Shown here: positions 1-7,703 of the stretch, in pieces
How positions within the stretch are numbered: position 1 is the first letter of the stretch
How the letters are laid out: each line of letters begins with the position of its first letter
Origin: Deltaproteobacteria bacterium
GTDB lineage: Bacteria; Desulfobacterota; Binatia; DP-6
NCBI GenBank assembly: GCA_005879245.1
Contig: VBLA01000096.1
Span: 1 to 11,039 of the forward strand
Reading direction: 5' to 3'
DNA length: 11,039 nucleotides
The notes under the pieces: generated by a model
What the model was told of the DNA's origin: nothing
What the model saw: only the letters and a program-made list of their open reading frames with translations
Database searches by the model: none
Position numbers and translations under genes: made by a program

Positions 1-2
1 TC

Positions 3-1103
3 GAGGCGATTCTCCGCGGGATGGTGGAGGGCGTGCTGGTCACGGACCTCGACGGCCGCGTCGTGTTGCTGAACGGGCGCGCGCGGGAGGTCCTCGACAT
101 CCCGGCCGAGCTCGACGGCCAGGGCCGTCCGCTCGCGGAGCTGACCCGCGACCCTGCACTGGCCGAGCTGACTCGCGAGCTCCGTGCCGGCGCTTCGGTG
201 GTGTCGCGCGACGTGACCCTCGGCGGCGGCGAGGGGCGCACGCTCCAGGCGAACGGGGCCCGCCTGCGGGGAGTGGACGGACAGCCGTTCGGCTTCGTCC
301 TCGTCCTCCACGACGTGACGGAGCTCCGCCGGCTCGAGGTGATCCGGCGAGACTTCGTGGCCAACGTGTCGCACGAGCTCCGGACCCCCCTCACCGCCAT
401 CAAGGGCTACGCGGAGACGCTCCTCGGCGGCGCCGGGGACGATCCGGCAACGCGGGGCCGGTTCCTCTCCGTCATCGACCGGCACTCCGAGCGCCTCGGC
501 CGGCTGATCGACGACCTCCTCGCGCTCTCCGATCTGGAGCTCGGGCGGAGGCCCCTCCGCCTGGGGACCGTGGCCGTCACGCCCGCGATCGAAGACGTGC
601 TGCAGATTCTCGGCGATGCGGCGGCCCGGTCCGGGTTGAGCCTCGAGCAGGCCGTTGCCCCCGAGACGTCCCTCATCACCGCCGATGGAGATCGCTTCCG
701 GCAGGTGCTCATCAACCTCGTCGACAACGCGATCAAGTACACGCCGGCCGGCGGTCGGGTGGTGGTCCGGGCGCGGCCGGCGGGCGGCGGACACGCCGGC
801 ATGGTCGAGATCGCCGTCGAGGACACCGGGATCGGCATCCCGGCACGCGATGTCCCGCGGCTGACGGAGCGCTTCTTCCGCGTCGACAAGGCGCGGTCCC
901 GGGAGCTCGGCGGCACGGGCCTCGGGCTCGCGATCGTCAAGCACATCGTCCAGGCTCACGGCGGCGAGCTCGCCATCGCGAGCACGATGGGCCGGGGGAC
1001 GACGGTGAGCGTCTTCCTTCCGGCGGTGCCGACCGGATCCCGCGCCGAGCGCAACGCCGCCACCCGCGCGGCGTCGACGCGAGCGACGTCCCTTCCCCGG
1101 TGA
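3..1103 (+). CDS. phoR: PhoR-type sensor histidine kinase, C-terminal part (5' end outside window)
   Basis: This is the cytoplasmic part of a membrane sensor histidine kinase, most likely PhoR, which phosphorylates PhoB when phosphate is scarce. The frame is already open at base 3 and reads EAILRG before the ATG at 21, so that ATG is probably internal and the membrane segments lie upstream. Residues are counted from the ATG at 21. A PAS domain covers about 1-105. The HisKA H-box contains VSHELRTP with the phospho-acceptor His118. The HATPase domain has an N-box with Asn236 (NLVDNAIKY), a G1 box DTGIGIP at 268-274, an F-box near ERFFRVDKA and a G2 box GTGLGL at 298-303. All catalytic motifs are intact. 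The PhoR identity rests on domain order and on the adjoining pst-phoU genes, which it meets tail to tail. phoB would be expected upstream, off the window. Another PAS-type kinase cannot be excluded. Confidence 0.88.
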   Translation, partial: EAILRGMVEGVLVTDLDGRVVLLNGRAREVLDIPAELDGQGRPLAELTRDPALAELTRELRAGASVVSRDVTLGGGEGRTLQANGARLRGVDGQPFGFVLVLHDVTELRRLEVIRRDFVANVSHELRTPLTAIKGYAETLLGGAGDDPATRGRFLSVIDRHSERLGRLIDDLLALSDLELGRRPLRLGTVAVTPAIEDVLQILGDAAARSGLSLEQAVAPETSLITADGDRFRQVLINLVDNAIKYTPAGGRVVVRARPAGGGHAGMVEIAVEDTGIGIPARDVPRLTERFFRVDKARSRELGGTGLGLAIVKHIVQAHGGELAIASTMGRGTTVSVFLPAVPTGSRAERNAATRAASTRATSLPR

Positions 1104-1115
1104 CCGCCGACGCGG

Positions 1116-1799
1116 CTAGAGATCGCGCGGCGGGGTGTCCATGTGGCGGATCGAGCGACCCTTCACCATGAAGATCACCATCTCGGCAATGTTCGTGGCG
1201 TGATCGCCGACCCGCTCGAGACACTTCGACACGAAGAGGAGGCGCATCGCCCGGGTGACGGTCGTCGGGTCCTCGACCATGAACGAGAGCAGCTCGCGGA
1301 AGAGCTGCTCGTGGAGCTTGTCGATCTGGTCGTCCGCGACGCAGACGGCGAGCGCTAGCTCGACGTCCTCGCGCACGAAGGCGTCGAGGCTCCGATGAAG
1401 CATGTCGCGCGAGAGCTCCGCCATGCGGGGAATGTCGATGTAGGGCTTGATGGGCGACTCGTGCACCAGCTCGACGGCGCGCTCCGCGATGTGCTCAGCC
1501 ATGTCCCCGATGCGCTCGAGATCGGTCGTGATCTTGAGCGCGGTGGTGATCAGGCGGAGATCGCGCGCGGCCGGCTGGTGGAGGGCGAGCAGCTTGAGGC
1601 AGAGGTCGTCGATCTCGACGTCGAAGCGGTTGACGGTGTGATCCCGTGCGATGGTCGAGCGGGCGAGCGGCTCGTTCCGTTCGATGAGCGCCCGCACGGC
1701 CTGCCCGATCTGCTCTTCCACGAGTCCACCCATCTCGAGCACCGCGGTGCGGAGCTCGCCCAGGTGCTCCTCGTACGTCCTGTCGGTGTGGAGGGGCAT
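1116..1799 (-). CDS. phoU: Phosphate transport system regulator PhoU
   Basis: PhoU is a cytoplasmic all-helical protein that links the Pst transporter to PhoR and represses the Pho response when phosphate is plentiful. The protein is 227 aa, the usual length for the family. It has two PhoU repeats, each with the acidic metal-binding motif: ERIGD at 95-99 (followed by MAEHIAE) and ERVGDHATN at 195-203. The start ATG at 1799 overlaps the pstB stop by one base (TGATG), implying translational coupling. It is the last gene of the minus-strand pst operon, and its stop lies 12 bases from the convergent phoR stop. The reading frame stays open upstream through pstB in the frame of the broken PstB N-terminus, but that upstream part shows no family similarity, so the ATG at 1799 is taken as the start. 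Confidence 0.95.
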   Translation of the reverse strand: MPLHTDRTYEEHLGELRTAVLEMGGLVEEQIGQAVRALIERNEPLARSTIARDHTVNRFDVEIDDLCLKLLALHQPAARDLRLITTALKITTDLERIGDMAEHIAERAVELVHESPIKPYIDIPRMAELSRDMLHRSLDAFVREDVELALAVCVADDQIDKLHEQLFRELLSFMVEDPTTVTRAMRLLFVSKCLERVGDHATNIAEMVIFMVKGRSIRHMDTPPRDL

Positions 1800-2513
1800 C
1801 ACCCGAAGCGACCCGTGATGTAGTCCTCCGTCTCCTGCCGGGTGGGATTGGTGAAGAGCCGTTCGGTCGGGCCGAACTCGATCAGGCGGCCGAGGTAGAA
1901 GTACGCCGTCAGATCGGAGACACGGGCGGCCTGCTGCATGTTGTGGGTCACGATGACGATCGTGTACGCCGATTTCAACTCGTGGATCAACTCCTCGATC
2001 TTCGCCGTGGCGATCGGATCGAGCGCCGAGGCCGGCTCGTCCATGAGGAGAATCTCCGGCTCGACGGCGAGCGCGCGGGCGATGCACAGGCGTTGCTGCT
2101 GGCCCCCGGAGAGCTCGAGGGCCGACGCCTCGAGCCGATCGGCGACCTCCTCCCAGAGCGCCGCCTGCCGGAGGGTGCGCTCGACGATGCCCCTCAGCTG
2201 CACGGCGTCGCGCACGCCGTGCACGCGCGGACCGAACGCGACGTTGTCGAAGATCGACTTCGGGAAGGGGTTCGACTTCTGGAACACCATGCCGACCCGC
2301 CGGCGGAGGGAGAAAGCTCGACTTCCCGCAGCCCGATGGACCGATGAGGGCGGTGACGCGGTGCGAGGGGATGTCCATCGACACGGCGTCGAGGGCGACC
2401 GTGTCGCCGTAACGGACGGTCAGGTCCCGCACGACGATCTTGACCGGTGCGGCGGCCTCGGTGCCGGGTGTGCTCGATGGGCGCGGCAGGGCGATGTCGA
2501 TCGCGGCGGCCAT
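1799..2513 (-). pseudogene. pstB: pstB, phosphate ABC transporter ATPase, broken by an internal out-of-frame deletion
   Basis: PstB is the ATPase of the PstSCAB phosphate importer. The N-terminal 68 residues start at the ATG at 2513, 4 bases after the pstA stop. They carry an intact Walker A (GPSGCGKSS, 58-66) and end in FL. At about 2309/2308 the sequence jumps to [11 protein letters not shown], which in the family lies some 35 residues further on, and it is in another frame. The downstream half, running to the TGA at 1799-1801, keeps the Q-loop, the signature LSGGQQQR, Walker B ILLMDEP, the H-loop THNMQQ and the family ending DYITGRFG. Missing is the loop and strand between Walker A and the Q-loop, about 104 bases by E. 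coli spacing. No other damage is visible, so this is either a recent lesion or an assembly error. If real, the gene cannot make a working ATPase. Translation from 2513 would stay open and run in frame into phoU. Confidence 0.9.
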
Positions 2514-2517
2514 GGCG

Positions 2518-3378
2518 CTAGCCCGCGCTCCGGACCGCGCCCCCGCGCATGAGCACGCGGGCGAGGACGTTGAGGCCGAGGACGAGCATCAGGAGCACGA
2601 GCCCGCCCGCCCACGCCTGGCGGTGCCAGTCGTCGTAGGGCGCGATCGCATAGGTGAAGATCATGACTGGGAGGGAGGCGGTGGGGGCGCGCCAGCCAGG
2701 GCTCCAGAACCGGTTGTTGAGGGCGGTGAAGAGGAGGGGAGCGGTCTCGCCCGCCACCCGCGCGAGCGCGAGGAGGAGGCCGGTCACGATCCCGCGTATG
2801 CCGGCCGGAATCACGACCCGCATGATCGTCACCCAGGTCGGGGCGCCGAGCGCGAGCGCGGCCTCCCGCAGCGAGTCGGGCACGAGGCGGAGGAACTCCT
2901 CGGTGGCCCGGAGCGCCACCGGGATCATCATGAGGCCGAGCGCCACCCCGCCGGCGAAGGTCGAGAAGTGGCCGAGCGGGCGGACGAGGAGTGCGTAGAC
3001 GGCGATGCCGATCACGATCGACGGGACGCCGTTCAGCACGTCGGCCGCGTAGCGGACCCAGAAGGCAACCGAGCCCCGCCCGTACTCCGCGAGGTAGACT
3101 CCGCCGAGGAAGCCGATCGGAACGCCGACCATCGCCGCCACGAGGAGGATCTTGGCGCTGCCGACGATCGCATTCGCCATGCCACCGCCGGGCTCACCGA
3201 CCGGCGCGGGCAAGTTCGTGAAGAAGCTGAGCGAGAGCGCCGCGACGCCGTGGACCGCGATGTAACCGAGGAGGAAGAGCAGGACGCCGACGGATGTCGC
3301 GGTCGCCAGCCCCGCCGCGGTGAACATGACCCCCTCGACGATGCGCCGGCGCCGATAGCTCCCGGGGATGGGTGTCAT
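2518..3378 (-). CDS. pstA: Phosphate ABC transporter permease PstA
   Basis: PstA is one of the two inner-membrane permease subunits of the Pst high-affinity phosphate importer. The protein is 286 aa, close to the E. coli length, with about six hydrophobic membrane segments. The first is near residues 20-45. The binding-protein-dependent transport signature (EAA loop) is clear: [20 protein letters not shown], followed by the PstA-type helix with [11 protein letters not shown]. The ATG at 3378 overlaps the pstC stop in the arrangement ATGA, which fixes the start well even though no strong ribosome binding site precedes it. The frame stays open far upstream inside pstC, but that stretch is Arg/Pro-rich antisense-like composition and is not part of the gene. 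It looks intact, unlike pstB immediately downstream. Confidence 0.95.
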   Translation of the reverse strand: MTPIPGSYRRRRIVEGVMFTAAGLATATSVGVLLFLLGYIAVHGVAALSLSFFTNLPAPVGEPGGGMANAIVGSAKILLVAAMVGVPIGFLGGVYLAEYGRGSVAFWVRYAADVLNGVPSIVIGIAVYALLVRPLGHFSTFAGGVALGLMMIPVALRATEEFLRLVPDSLREAALALGAPTWVTIMRVVIPAGIRGIVTGLLLALARVAGETAPLLFTALNNRFWSPGWRAPTASLPVMIFTYAIAPYDDWHRQAWAGGLVLLMLVLGLNVLARVLMRGGAVRSAG

Positions 3379-4295
3379 GCGGCCGCCGAGGGGGACCTCT
3401 GCACGCGCCCGATGAGCAGGCGGGCGATCGCGTTCACCACCAGCGTGATCGCGAACAGCACGAGCCCGATCTCCACCAGGGCGGCGAGGTAGACGTCGTC
3501 GGTCGCTTCGGTGAACTCGTTGGCGAGCACCGCCGCCATCGTGTAGGCGGGCGCGAACAGCGAGGCGGAGATCTCCGGCCGGTTCCCGATCACCATCGTC
3601 ACGGCCATCGTCTCCCCGAGCGCGCGGGCGAGGGCCAGGAAGATCGAGCCGAGGATGCCCGATCGCGCGTACGGCAGGACGACGTGGCGCACCATTTCCC
3701 AGCGCGTCGCGCCGAGCGCGAGGGCGGCCTCGCGCTGCGTCTGGGGCACGGCGAGCAGGACCTCGCGCGAGACCGCGATGATGAACGGGACCACCATGAC
3801 GGCGAGGAGCACGCTGGCCGTGAGCAGCCCGACGCCGTAGATCGGACCCGAGAAGAGCGGGATGAAGCCGAGCGCGTTCTGGACCGCGGTCTCCACGCTC
3901 CGCATCGCCGGCACGAGGACGAAGACGCCCACCAGTCCGTAGACGACGCTCGGCACGGCGACCAGGAGCTCGATCAGGAAGGTGAGTCCGTCGGCGACGC
4001 GCAGGGGGAGGAGCTCGGCAAGACAAACTGCTGCGCCGAGCCCGACCGGCACTGCGAGCGCGAGGGCGAGGAAGGTCGTCATCAGCGTCCCGTAGATGAA
4101 GGGGAGGGCGCCGAAGCGGAGTGCCACCGGGTCCCAGGTGGACGTCCAAAGGAACGACCAGCCGAATGCCTCCCGGGCCAGCCGCGACTGGAGGAGCAGG
4201 ACGGCCGCCACGGTGCCCGTGATGGCGAGCACCGAGAGCGCCAGGCCGAGCGTGCCGGCGCGGAAGATGATATCGCCCAGCCGGCGCGGGCGCAC
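3375..4295 (-). CDS. pstC: Phosphate ABC transporter permease PstC
   Basis: PstC is the second inner-membrane permease of the Pst phosphate importer and pairs with PstA. The chosen GTG start at 4295 gives 306 aa and an N-terminus MRPRRLGDIIFRAG leading straight into the first membrane helix, as is usual for PstC. Between this codon and the pstS stop there is no ATG, GTG or TTG in frame, so it is the first standard start. The ribosome binding site is weak. The transport signature reads [20 protein letters not shown], followed by ALGETMAVTMVIGN, a very conserved PstC block. About six membrane helices are visible. It starts 62 bases after the pstS stop, and its stop overlaps the pstA start by 4 bases. 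The frame is open upstream into pstS, but no start codon or family similarity supports a longer protein. Confidence 0.93.
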   Translation of the reverse strand: MRPRRLGDIIFRAGTLGLALSVLAITGTVAAVLLLQSRLAREAFGWSFLWTSTWDPVALRFGALPFIYGTLMTTFLALALAVPVGLGAAVCLAELLPLRVADGLTFLIELLVAVPSVVYGLVGVFVLVPAMRSVETAVQNALGFIPLFSGPIYGVGLLTASVLLAVMVVPFIIAVSREVLLAVPQTQREAALALGATRWEMVRHVVLPYARSGILGSIFLALARALGETMAVTMVIGNRPEISASLFAPAYTMAAVLANEFTEATDDVYLAALVEIGLVLFAITLVVNAIARLLIGRVQRSPSAAA

Positions 4296-4357
4296 GCAGG
4301 GTCTCGCGGCGCGGCCGACGCCGAGGGTGACCCCGATCGCCTCCGCGTGCTCCGTGA

Positions 4358-5285
4358 CTACGACCCTCCGACGGCGATCTTGCTGAGGGCCTGCCGCTCG
4401 CGGGTCACGACCGCCAGAGGCAGCGGGGCGTAGTTGAGCGGCGCGGCGAAGCTCTGCCCGTCGCTCAGCATCCACTCGAGGAATTTCTTGATCGCGGCGC
4501 CCTTCTCGGCGTCGGCGATGCGGGTCGGAACCAGGAGCCAGGTGAAGCTCGCGATCGGATAGGCCGCGGCCGCGGGCGGATCCGTGATCGACACGCGGAA
4601 GTCGTCGGGCATGTTCTCGGCCGCGGCGGCCGCTGCGGTGACGCTCTCGAGGCTCGCCAGCACGAACTGGCCGGCCCGGTTCCGGACGTCGCCGTAGGGC
4701 AGCTTGTTCTGCAGGGCGTAGATCAGCTCGACGTAGCCGATCGCATTGGGGGTCTGCTTGACCAGTCCGGCGACTCCCTCGTTGCCCTTGCCCCCGAGCC
4801 CGACCGGCCAGTTGACGGAGGTGCCCCGGCCGACGTTCCGCTGCCATTCGGGACTCACCTTGCTCAGGTAGTCGGTGAAGATGTAGGTCGTGCCGCTACC
4901 ATCCGAGCGATGCATGGGGACGAGGGCTATGGCGGGCAGCTTCACCCCGGGGTTCGCCTCTGCGATCGCCGCGTCGTCCCACTTCGTCACCTTGCCGAGG
5001 AAGATGCCGGCCAGCGCTTCGGGTGTGAAGCGGAGTCGCTCGATGCCTGCCAGGTTGAAGGTCGGGACGACGGCCCTCGGTGACCTGCCGGATGCCACCC
5101 CCGCTGCCAATCGACTGGTAGTTGATCTGGAAGTCGGAGAAGTGCTTGTGAAACTCGTCGAACCACTTGGAGTAGATCGGGTACGGGAAGGTCGCCCCCG
5201 CGCCCGTGACGAGTACCGCCGCGCGCGACGCGGCCGCGGCGAGCGCGAGACCCAGAACCCCAGCCACCCAGACTCGCTGTCGCAT
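4358..5285 (-). pseudogene. pstS: pstS, periplasmic phosphate-binding protein, broken by an internal out-of-frame deletion
   Basis: PstS captures phosphate in the periplasm for PstCAB. The ATG at 5285 follows a perfect AGGAGG, and a signal peptide of about 22 residues (MRQRVWVAGVLGLALAAAAS...) leads into GAGATFPYPIYSKW and the phosphate-binding IGSGGGIRQVTE. At about 5075/5074 the sequence jumps to AVVPTFNLAG in another frame. Relative to E. coli PstS about 30 residues are missing, including the TVDFGASD loop whose Asp binds the phosphate. The rest is well kept down to the TAG at 4358: the RSDGSGTT ligand loop, the WPVGLGGKGNEGV block and the IGYVE segment. Untouched flanks suggest a very recent lesion or an assembly error. 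If real, neither half could bind phosphate normally. It is the first gene of the pst operon, directly behind a Pho box. Confidence 0.92.
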
Positions 5286-5290
5286 GTTCC

Positions 5291-5296
5291 CCTCCT
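5291..5296 (-). promoter_or_regulatory. Strong Shine-Dalgarno site of pstS
   Basis: On the minus strand the sequence AGGAGG lies 5 bases before the ATG at 5285. It settles the pstS start against the longer open frame that begins at 5393, whose extra N-terminus is not signal-like. Such a strong site fits an abundant periplasmic binding protein. Confidence 0.85.
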
Positions 5297-5330
5297 CTCG
5301 TTCTTTCGTCGGGATCTCTAGCGGTGCAGT

Positions 5331-5359
5331 GTTACAATCACGTGACAGGCACGTGAAAG
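5331..5359 (-). promoter_or_regulatory. Pho box: three PhoB heptads with 11-bp periodicity upstream of pstS
   Basis: Read on the minus strand, three 7-base elements are separated by 4 bases each: CTTTCAC (5359-5353), CTGTCAC (5348-5342) and TTGTAAC (5337-5331). Against the E. coli PhoB heptad CTGTCA(C/T) they match at 6, 7 and 5 of 7 positions. The exact 11-bp period is that of PhoB dimers on one DNA face. The array ends 45 bases before the pstS ATG and points toward it. Ten bases downstream is TAGAGAT (5320-5314), a weak -10 candidate at the spacing known for Pho promoters, which use PhoB instead of a -35 element. A further heptad, GTGTCAC, lies at 5393-5387, about three helical turns upstream. 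The site lies between divergent pstS and ppx and could affect both. Confidence 0.75.
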
Positions 5360-5421
5360 GACGCGGCGTAGGTGGGGGGACCCCATGTGACACGAAATGG
5401 GCAGATCGCTAGGATGCCGCC

Positions 5422-6987
5422 GTGCGCCTGGCCGCCATCGACGTCGGGTCCAACTCGGTCCACATGGTGATCGCCGAGGTGAGGCCGGAAGGGCACGTGA
5501 GGGTGGTGGAGCGGGTGAAGGAGATGGTGCGCCTCGGACGGCGCGCCTTCACCACTGGCCGGCTCTCTGCCGAGGCGATGGATCTGGCGGTGCGTGCCGT
5601 GCAGGACTTCGGACGGCTCGCGCGCGCGCGGCGGGTCGACCGCTTGCGGGCCGTGGCGACGAGCGCGGTGCGCGAGGCGCGGAACGGGCCTGCGCTGGTG
5701 CGCCGGCTGCGCCGTGAGACCGGGATCGCGGTGCGGGTCATCTCTGGGCTCGAGGAGGCGCGGCTCATCTTCCGTGCCGCCCGTCATGCGCTCGGGCTCG
5801 AAGGGGGGCCGCACCTGCTCGTCGACGTGGGCGGCGGCAGCGTCGAGCTCGTGCTCGTCCACGACGGCCGCCCGCTCTGGCTGCGGAGCCTGCCGCTCGG
5901 TGTGGCGCGCCTGACCGAGCGCTTCCTGCTGCATGACCCGCCCACCGCCCGGGAGGTGCGTCGGCTCGAGCGGCACCTCGAGGAGGTGCTCGGCGCGCTG
6001 CTCGACCGCGTCCGGCACGCCGCGGTGCTACGCGCCGTCGGGACGTCAGGCACCGTCAACACGCTCGTGGCGATGGCACGCGCCGCGCGGGGCGAGGACC
6101 TCGGCCGATTGCACGGCGCGAGCGCGAGCGCGCGCGAGCTCCGACGCCTGCGCCGGCGCATCCTCGCTGCCGACGCCGCCAAACGGAGCGGGCTCGCCGG
6201 CATTGATACCAAGCGGGTCGACCTGATGCCGGCGGCGGCGGTGCTGCTCGACTTCATCCTCGCGCGGGCCGGAGCCCCGACGCTCGTCGCCTGCACGTGG
6301 GCCCTGCGTGAAGGCTTGCTCCTCGACCTCGCCCGCCTGCGCAGCGAGAACGCGGGTGGGGCACCCGCAAGGCGCCGGCGATCGGTCGAGGCGCTCGCTG
6401 CCCGCTTCGCGGGACCGAACCCGCATGGTCGCCACGTGGCCCGCCTGGCGCTCTCGCTCTTCGACGCCGTGGCTCCTGCCCTCGCGCTCCCGCCGCCCGC
6501 GCGCGAGCTCCTCGAGTACGCCGCCCTCCTCCACGACATCGGTCACGCCATCGACCGCGATCGCCACCACCGGCACTCGTGCTACCTGATCCAGAACGCC
6601 GAGCTGCTCGGCCTCGAACGGATCGAGGTCGAAACGATCGCCCAGGTGGCACGCGGCCATCGGAAACAGGCCCCCAAGCCGAGCGATCTGGGCGCGCTGC
6701 CGCCGCGGCTTCGCCAGGTCGTGCGTGGGCTCGCCGCCCTCTTGCGCGTGGCCGACGCGCTCGACCGGACCCATTCTGCGGCAGTGCGTGCCGTGAGCGC
6801 CCGGTTCACCGGCCGCCGCCTCGTCATCGAGGCCGAGCCACGGGGGGACGACGCGGAGCTGGAGCTCTGGGCGGCCGCGCGCCGGACGGATCTGCTCGCG
6901 CGGCTCCTCGAGCGGCCTGCGATCCTGCGGCAGCGGACGTCCACGGAGCCCGCGGCGGTCGGGCTTCCCGCGAGCGGGGCGCCATGA
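5422..6987 (+). CDS. ppx: Ppx/GppA-family exopolyphosphatase with C-terminal HD domain
   Basis: The family releases phosphate from polyphosphate chains (Ppx) or converts pppGpp to ppGpp (GppA). The 521-aa protein begins at GTG 5422, 7 bases after AGGA, with the actin-like ATPase phosphate-1 loop AAIDVGSNSVH near residues 4-14. The phosphate-2 loop is DVGGGSVE from Asp135, and the GTSGT loop is at 207-211. The C-terminal third is an HD domain with the apparent metal set His338, His371-Asp372 (LLHDIGHAID), His413 (GHRK) and Asp445. E. coli PPX has HEVG in place of the His-Asp pair, so here the HD site looks complete and might have activity of its own. The gene is divergent from pstS, sharing a 136-base region with the Pho box, and is the first of five overlapping genes. 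Its stop overlaps the next start as ATGA. Ppx versus GppA cannot be told from sequence; the context favours polyphosphate. Confidence 0.9.
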   Translation: MRLAAIDVGSNSVHMVIAEVRPEGHVRVVERVKEMVRLGRRAFTTGRLSAEAMDLAVRAVQDFGRLARARRVDRLRAVATSAVREARNGPALVRRLRRETGIAVRVISGLEEARLIFRAARHALGLEGGPHLLVDVGGGSVELVLVHDGRPLWLRSLPLGVARLTERFLLHDPPTAREVRRLERHLEEVLGALLDRVRHAAVLRAVGTSGTVNTLVAMARAARGEDLGRLHGASASARELRRLRRRILAADAAKRSGLAGIDTKRVDLMPAAAVLLDFILARAGAPTLVACTWALREGLLLDLARLRSENAGGAPARRRRSVEALAARFAGPNPHGRHVARLALSLFDAVAPALALPPPARELLEYAALLHDIGHAIDRDRHHRHSCYLIQNAELLGLERIEVETIAQVARGHRKQAPKPSDLGALPPRLRQVVRGLAALLRVADALDRTHSAAVRAVSARFTGRRLVIEAEPRGDDAELELWAAARRTDLLARLLERPAILRQRTSTEPAAVGLPASGAP

Positions 6988-7703
6988 TCTCCATCGCCCG
7001 GAGCGCCAGTCTGAGCCAGCCGCACCCTTATCCCGGCCGGCTCATCACCGTCGAGGGGATCGACGGCTCCGGCAAGTCGACGCAGCTCCTCCTCCTCGAC
7101 CGCTGGCTCACGTCCCGCGGCTACCCCGTGCGCTTCACGGAGTGGAACTCCTCGCGCCTCGTCCGCCGCGCGATGAAGCGCGGCAAGAAGAAGGACCTGC
7201 TGACCCCGACCACCTTCAGCCTCCTCCACGCGGTCGACTTCGCCGACCGTCTCACCTATCAGATCGTCCCGCCCCTGAAGGCGGGCATGATCGTGCTCGC
7301 CGACCGCTACGTCTACACCGCCTTCAGCCGTGACGTCGCGCGCGGCGTTCATCCTGCGTGGGTGCGCTCGGTCTACAGCTTCGCACCCCGGCCCGACCTC
7401 GCGCTCTACTTCCGCGTGCCGATCGAGGTGAGCCTCGATCGGTTGCTCGCGGGGCGGACCAAGCTCAAGTACCACGAGGCCGGCATGGACGTCGGCCTTT
7501 CGACCGATCCGGTGGACAGCTTCCGCATGTTCCAGAGCCGCGTGCTCGAAATTTACGACCAACTCGCCGAGGAGTTTGGCCTGCGCGTCGTCGACGCCAC
7601 CGCCGACATCCCGAGCCAGCAGAAGATCGTCCGCCGGCTCGTGCGGGACACGTTACGCCGCTACGAGGGGAAGCGCGCGACGGGGAGCGCGGATGGGGCC
7701 TGA
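6984..7703 (+). CDS. Thymidylate-kinase-superfamily P-loop kinase, first of a tandem pair
   Basis: This 239-aa protein has the fold signatures of dTMP kinase: Walker A EGIDGSGKST (24-33, with Lys31), a DRY motif at 107-109 (LADRYVYTAF), and a TMK-like C-terminal helix. The regions that give dTMP kinases their specificity differ. The usual TREPGGT-like segment is replaced by TEWNSS at 52-57, and the LID reads KYHEAGMD (162-169) instead of an Arg-rich DR(F/I)E loop. The product is therefore a nucleotide or nucleotide-like kinase whose substrate is uncertain. The ATG at 6984 overlaps the ppx stop by 4 bases (ATGA). The C-terminus overlaps the next gene by 11 bases. It is clearly paralogous to that gene: both share TTFSLL..A.DFADRL, ADRY.YTAF and Y.E.GM. 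The position between ppx and a CHAD gene suggests a role in polyphosphate or phosphate-stress physiology, which is inference. Confidence 0.85.
   Translation: MISIARSASLSQPHPYPGRLITVEGIDGSGKSTQLLLLDRWLTSRGYPVRFTEWNSSRLVRRAMKRGKKKDLLTPTTFSLLHAVDFADRLTYQIVPPLKAGMIVLADRYVYTAFSRDVARGVHPAWVRSVYSFAPRPDLALYFRVPIEVSLDRLLAGRTKLKYHEAGMDVGLSTDPVDSFRMFQSRVLEIYDQLAEEFGLRVVDATADIPSQQKIVRRLVRDTLRRYEGKRATGSADGA

Noticed and set aside
1104..1115. Bidirectional terminator between convergent phoR and phoU
   Set aside because: Only 12 bases separate the stops and no convincing inverted repeat is visible.
2440..3492. A 350-codon open frame on the plus strand opposite pstA/pstB, and a similar one at 3372-4433 opposite pstC
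   Set aside because: Both are antisense to strongly recognised permease genes and have the Arg/Glu/His/Asp-rich composition typical of antisense frames in GC-rich DNA. No motif or ribosome binding site supports them.
3378..4847. Long N-terminal extensions of pstA (frame open to 4149) and pstC (frame open to 4847)
   Set aside because: The extra sequences lie inside neighbouring genes in another frame and have no family similarity. Overlapping starts at 3378 and 4295 fit family lengths.
5286..5393. A longer PstS starting at 5393
   Set aside because: It would add a Pro/Arg-rich stretch before the signal peptide and place the Pho box inside the gene. The ATG at 5285 has a perfect AGGAGG.
6579..6983. 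Upstream extension of the first kinase inside ppx
   Set aside because: It is an out-of-frame reading of the ppx 3' end with low-complexity composition. The ATG at 6984 gives the normal TMK-fold N-terminus.
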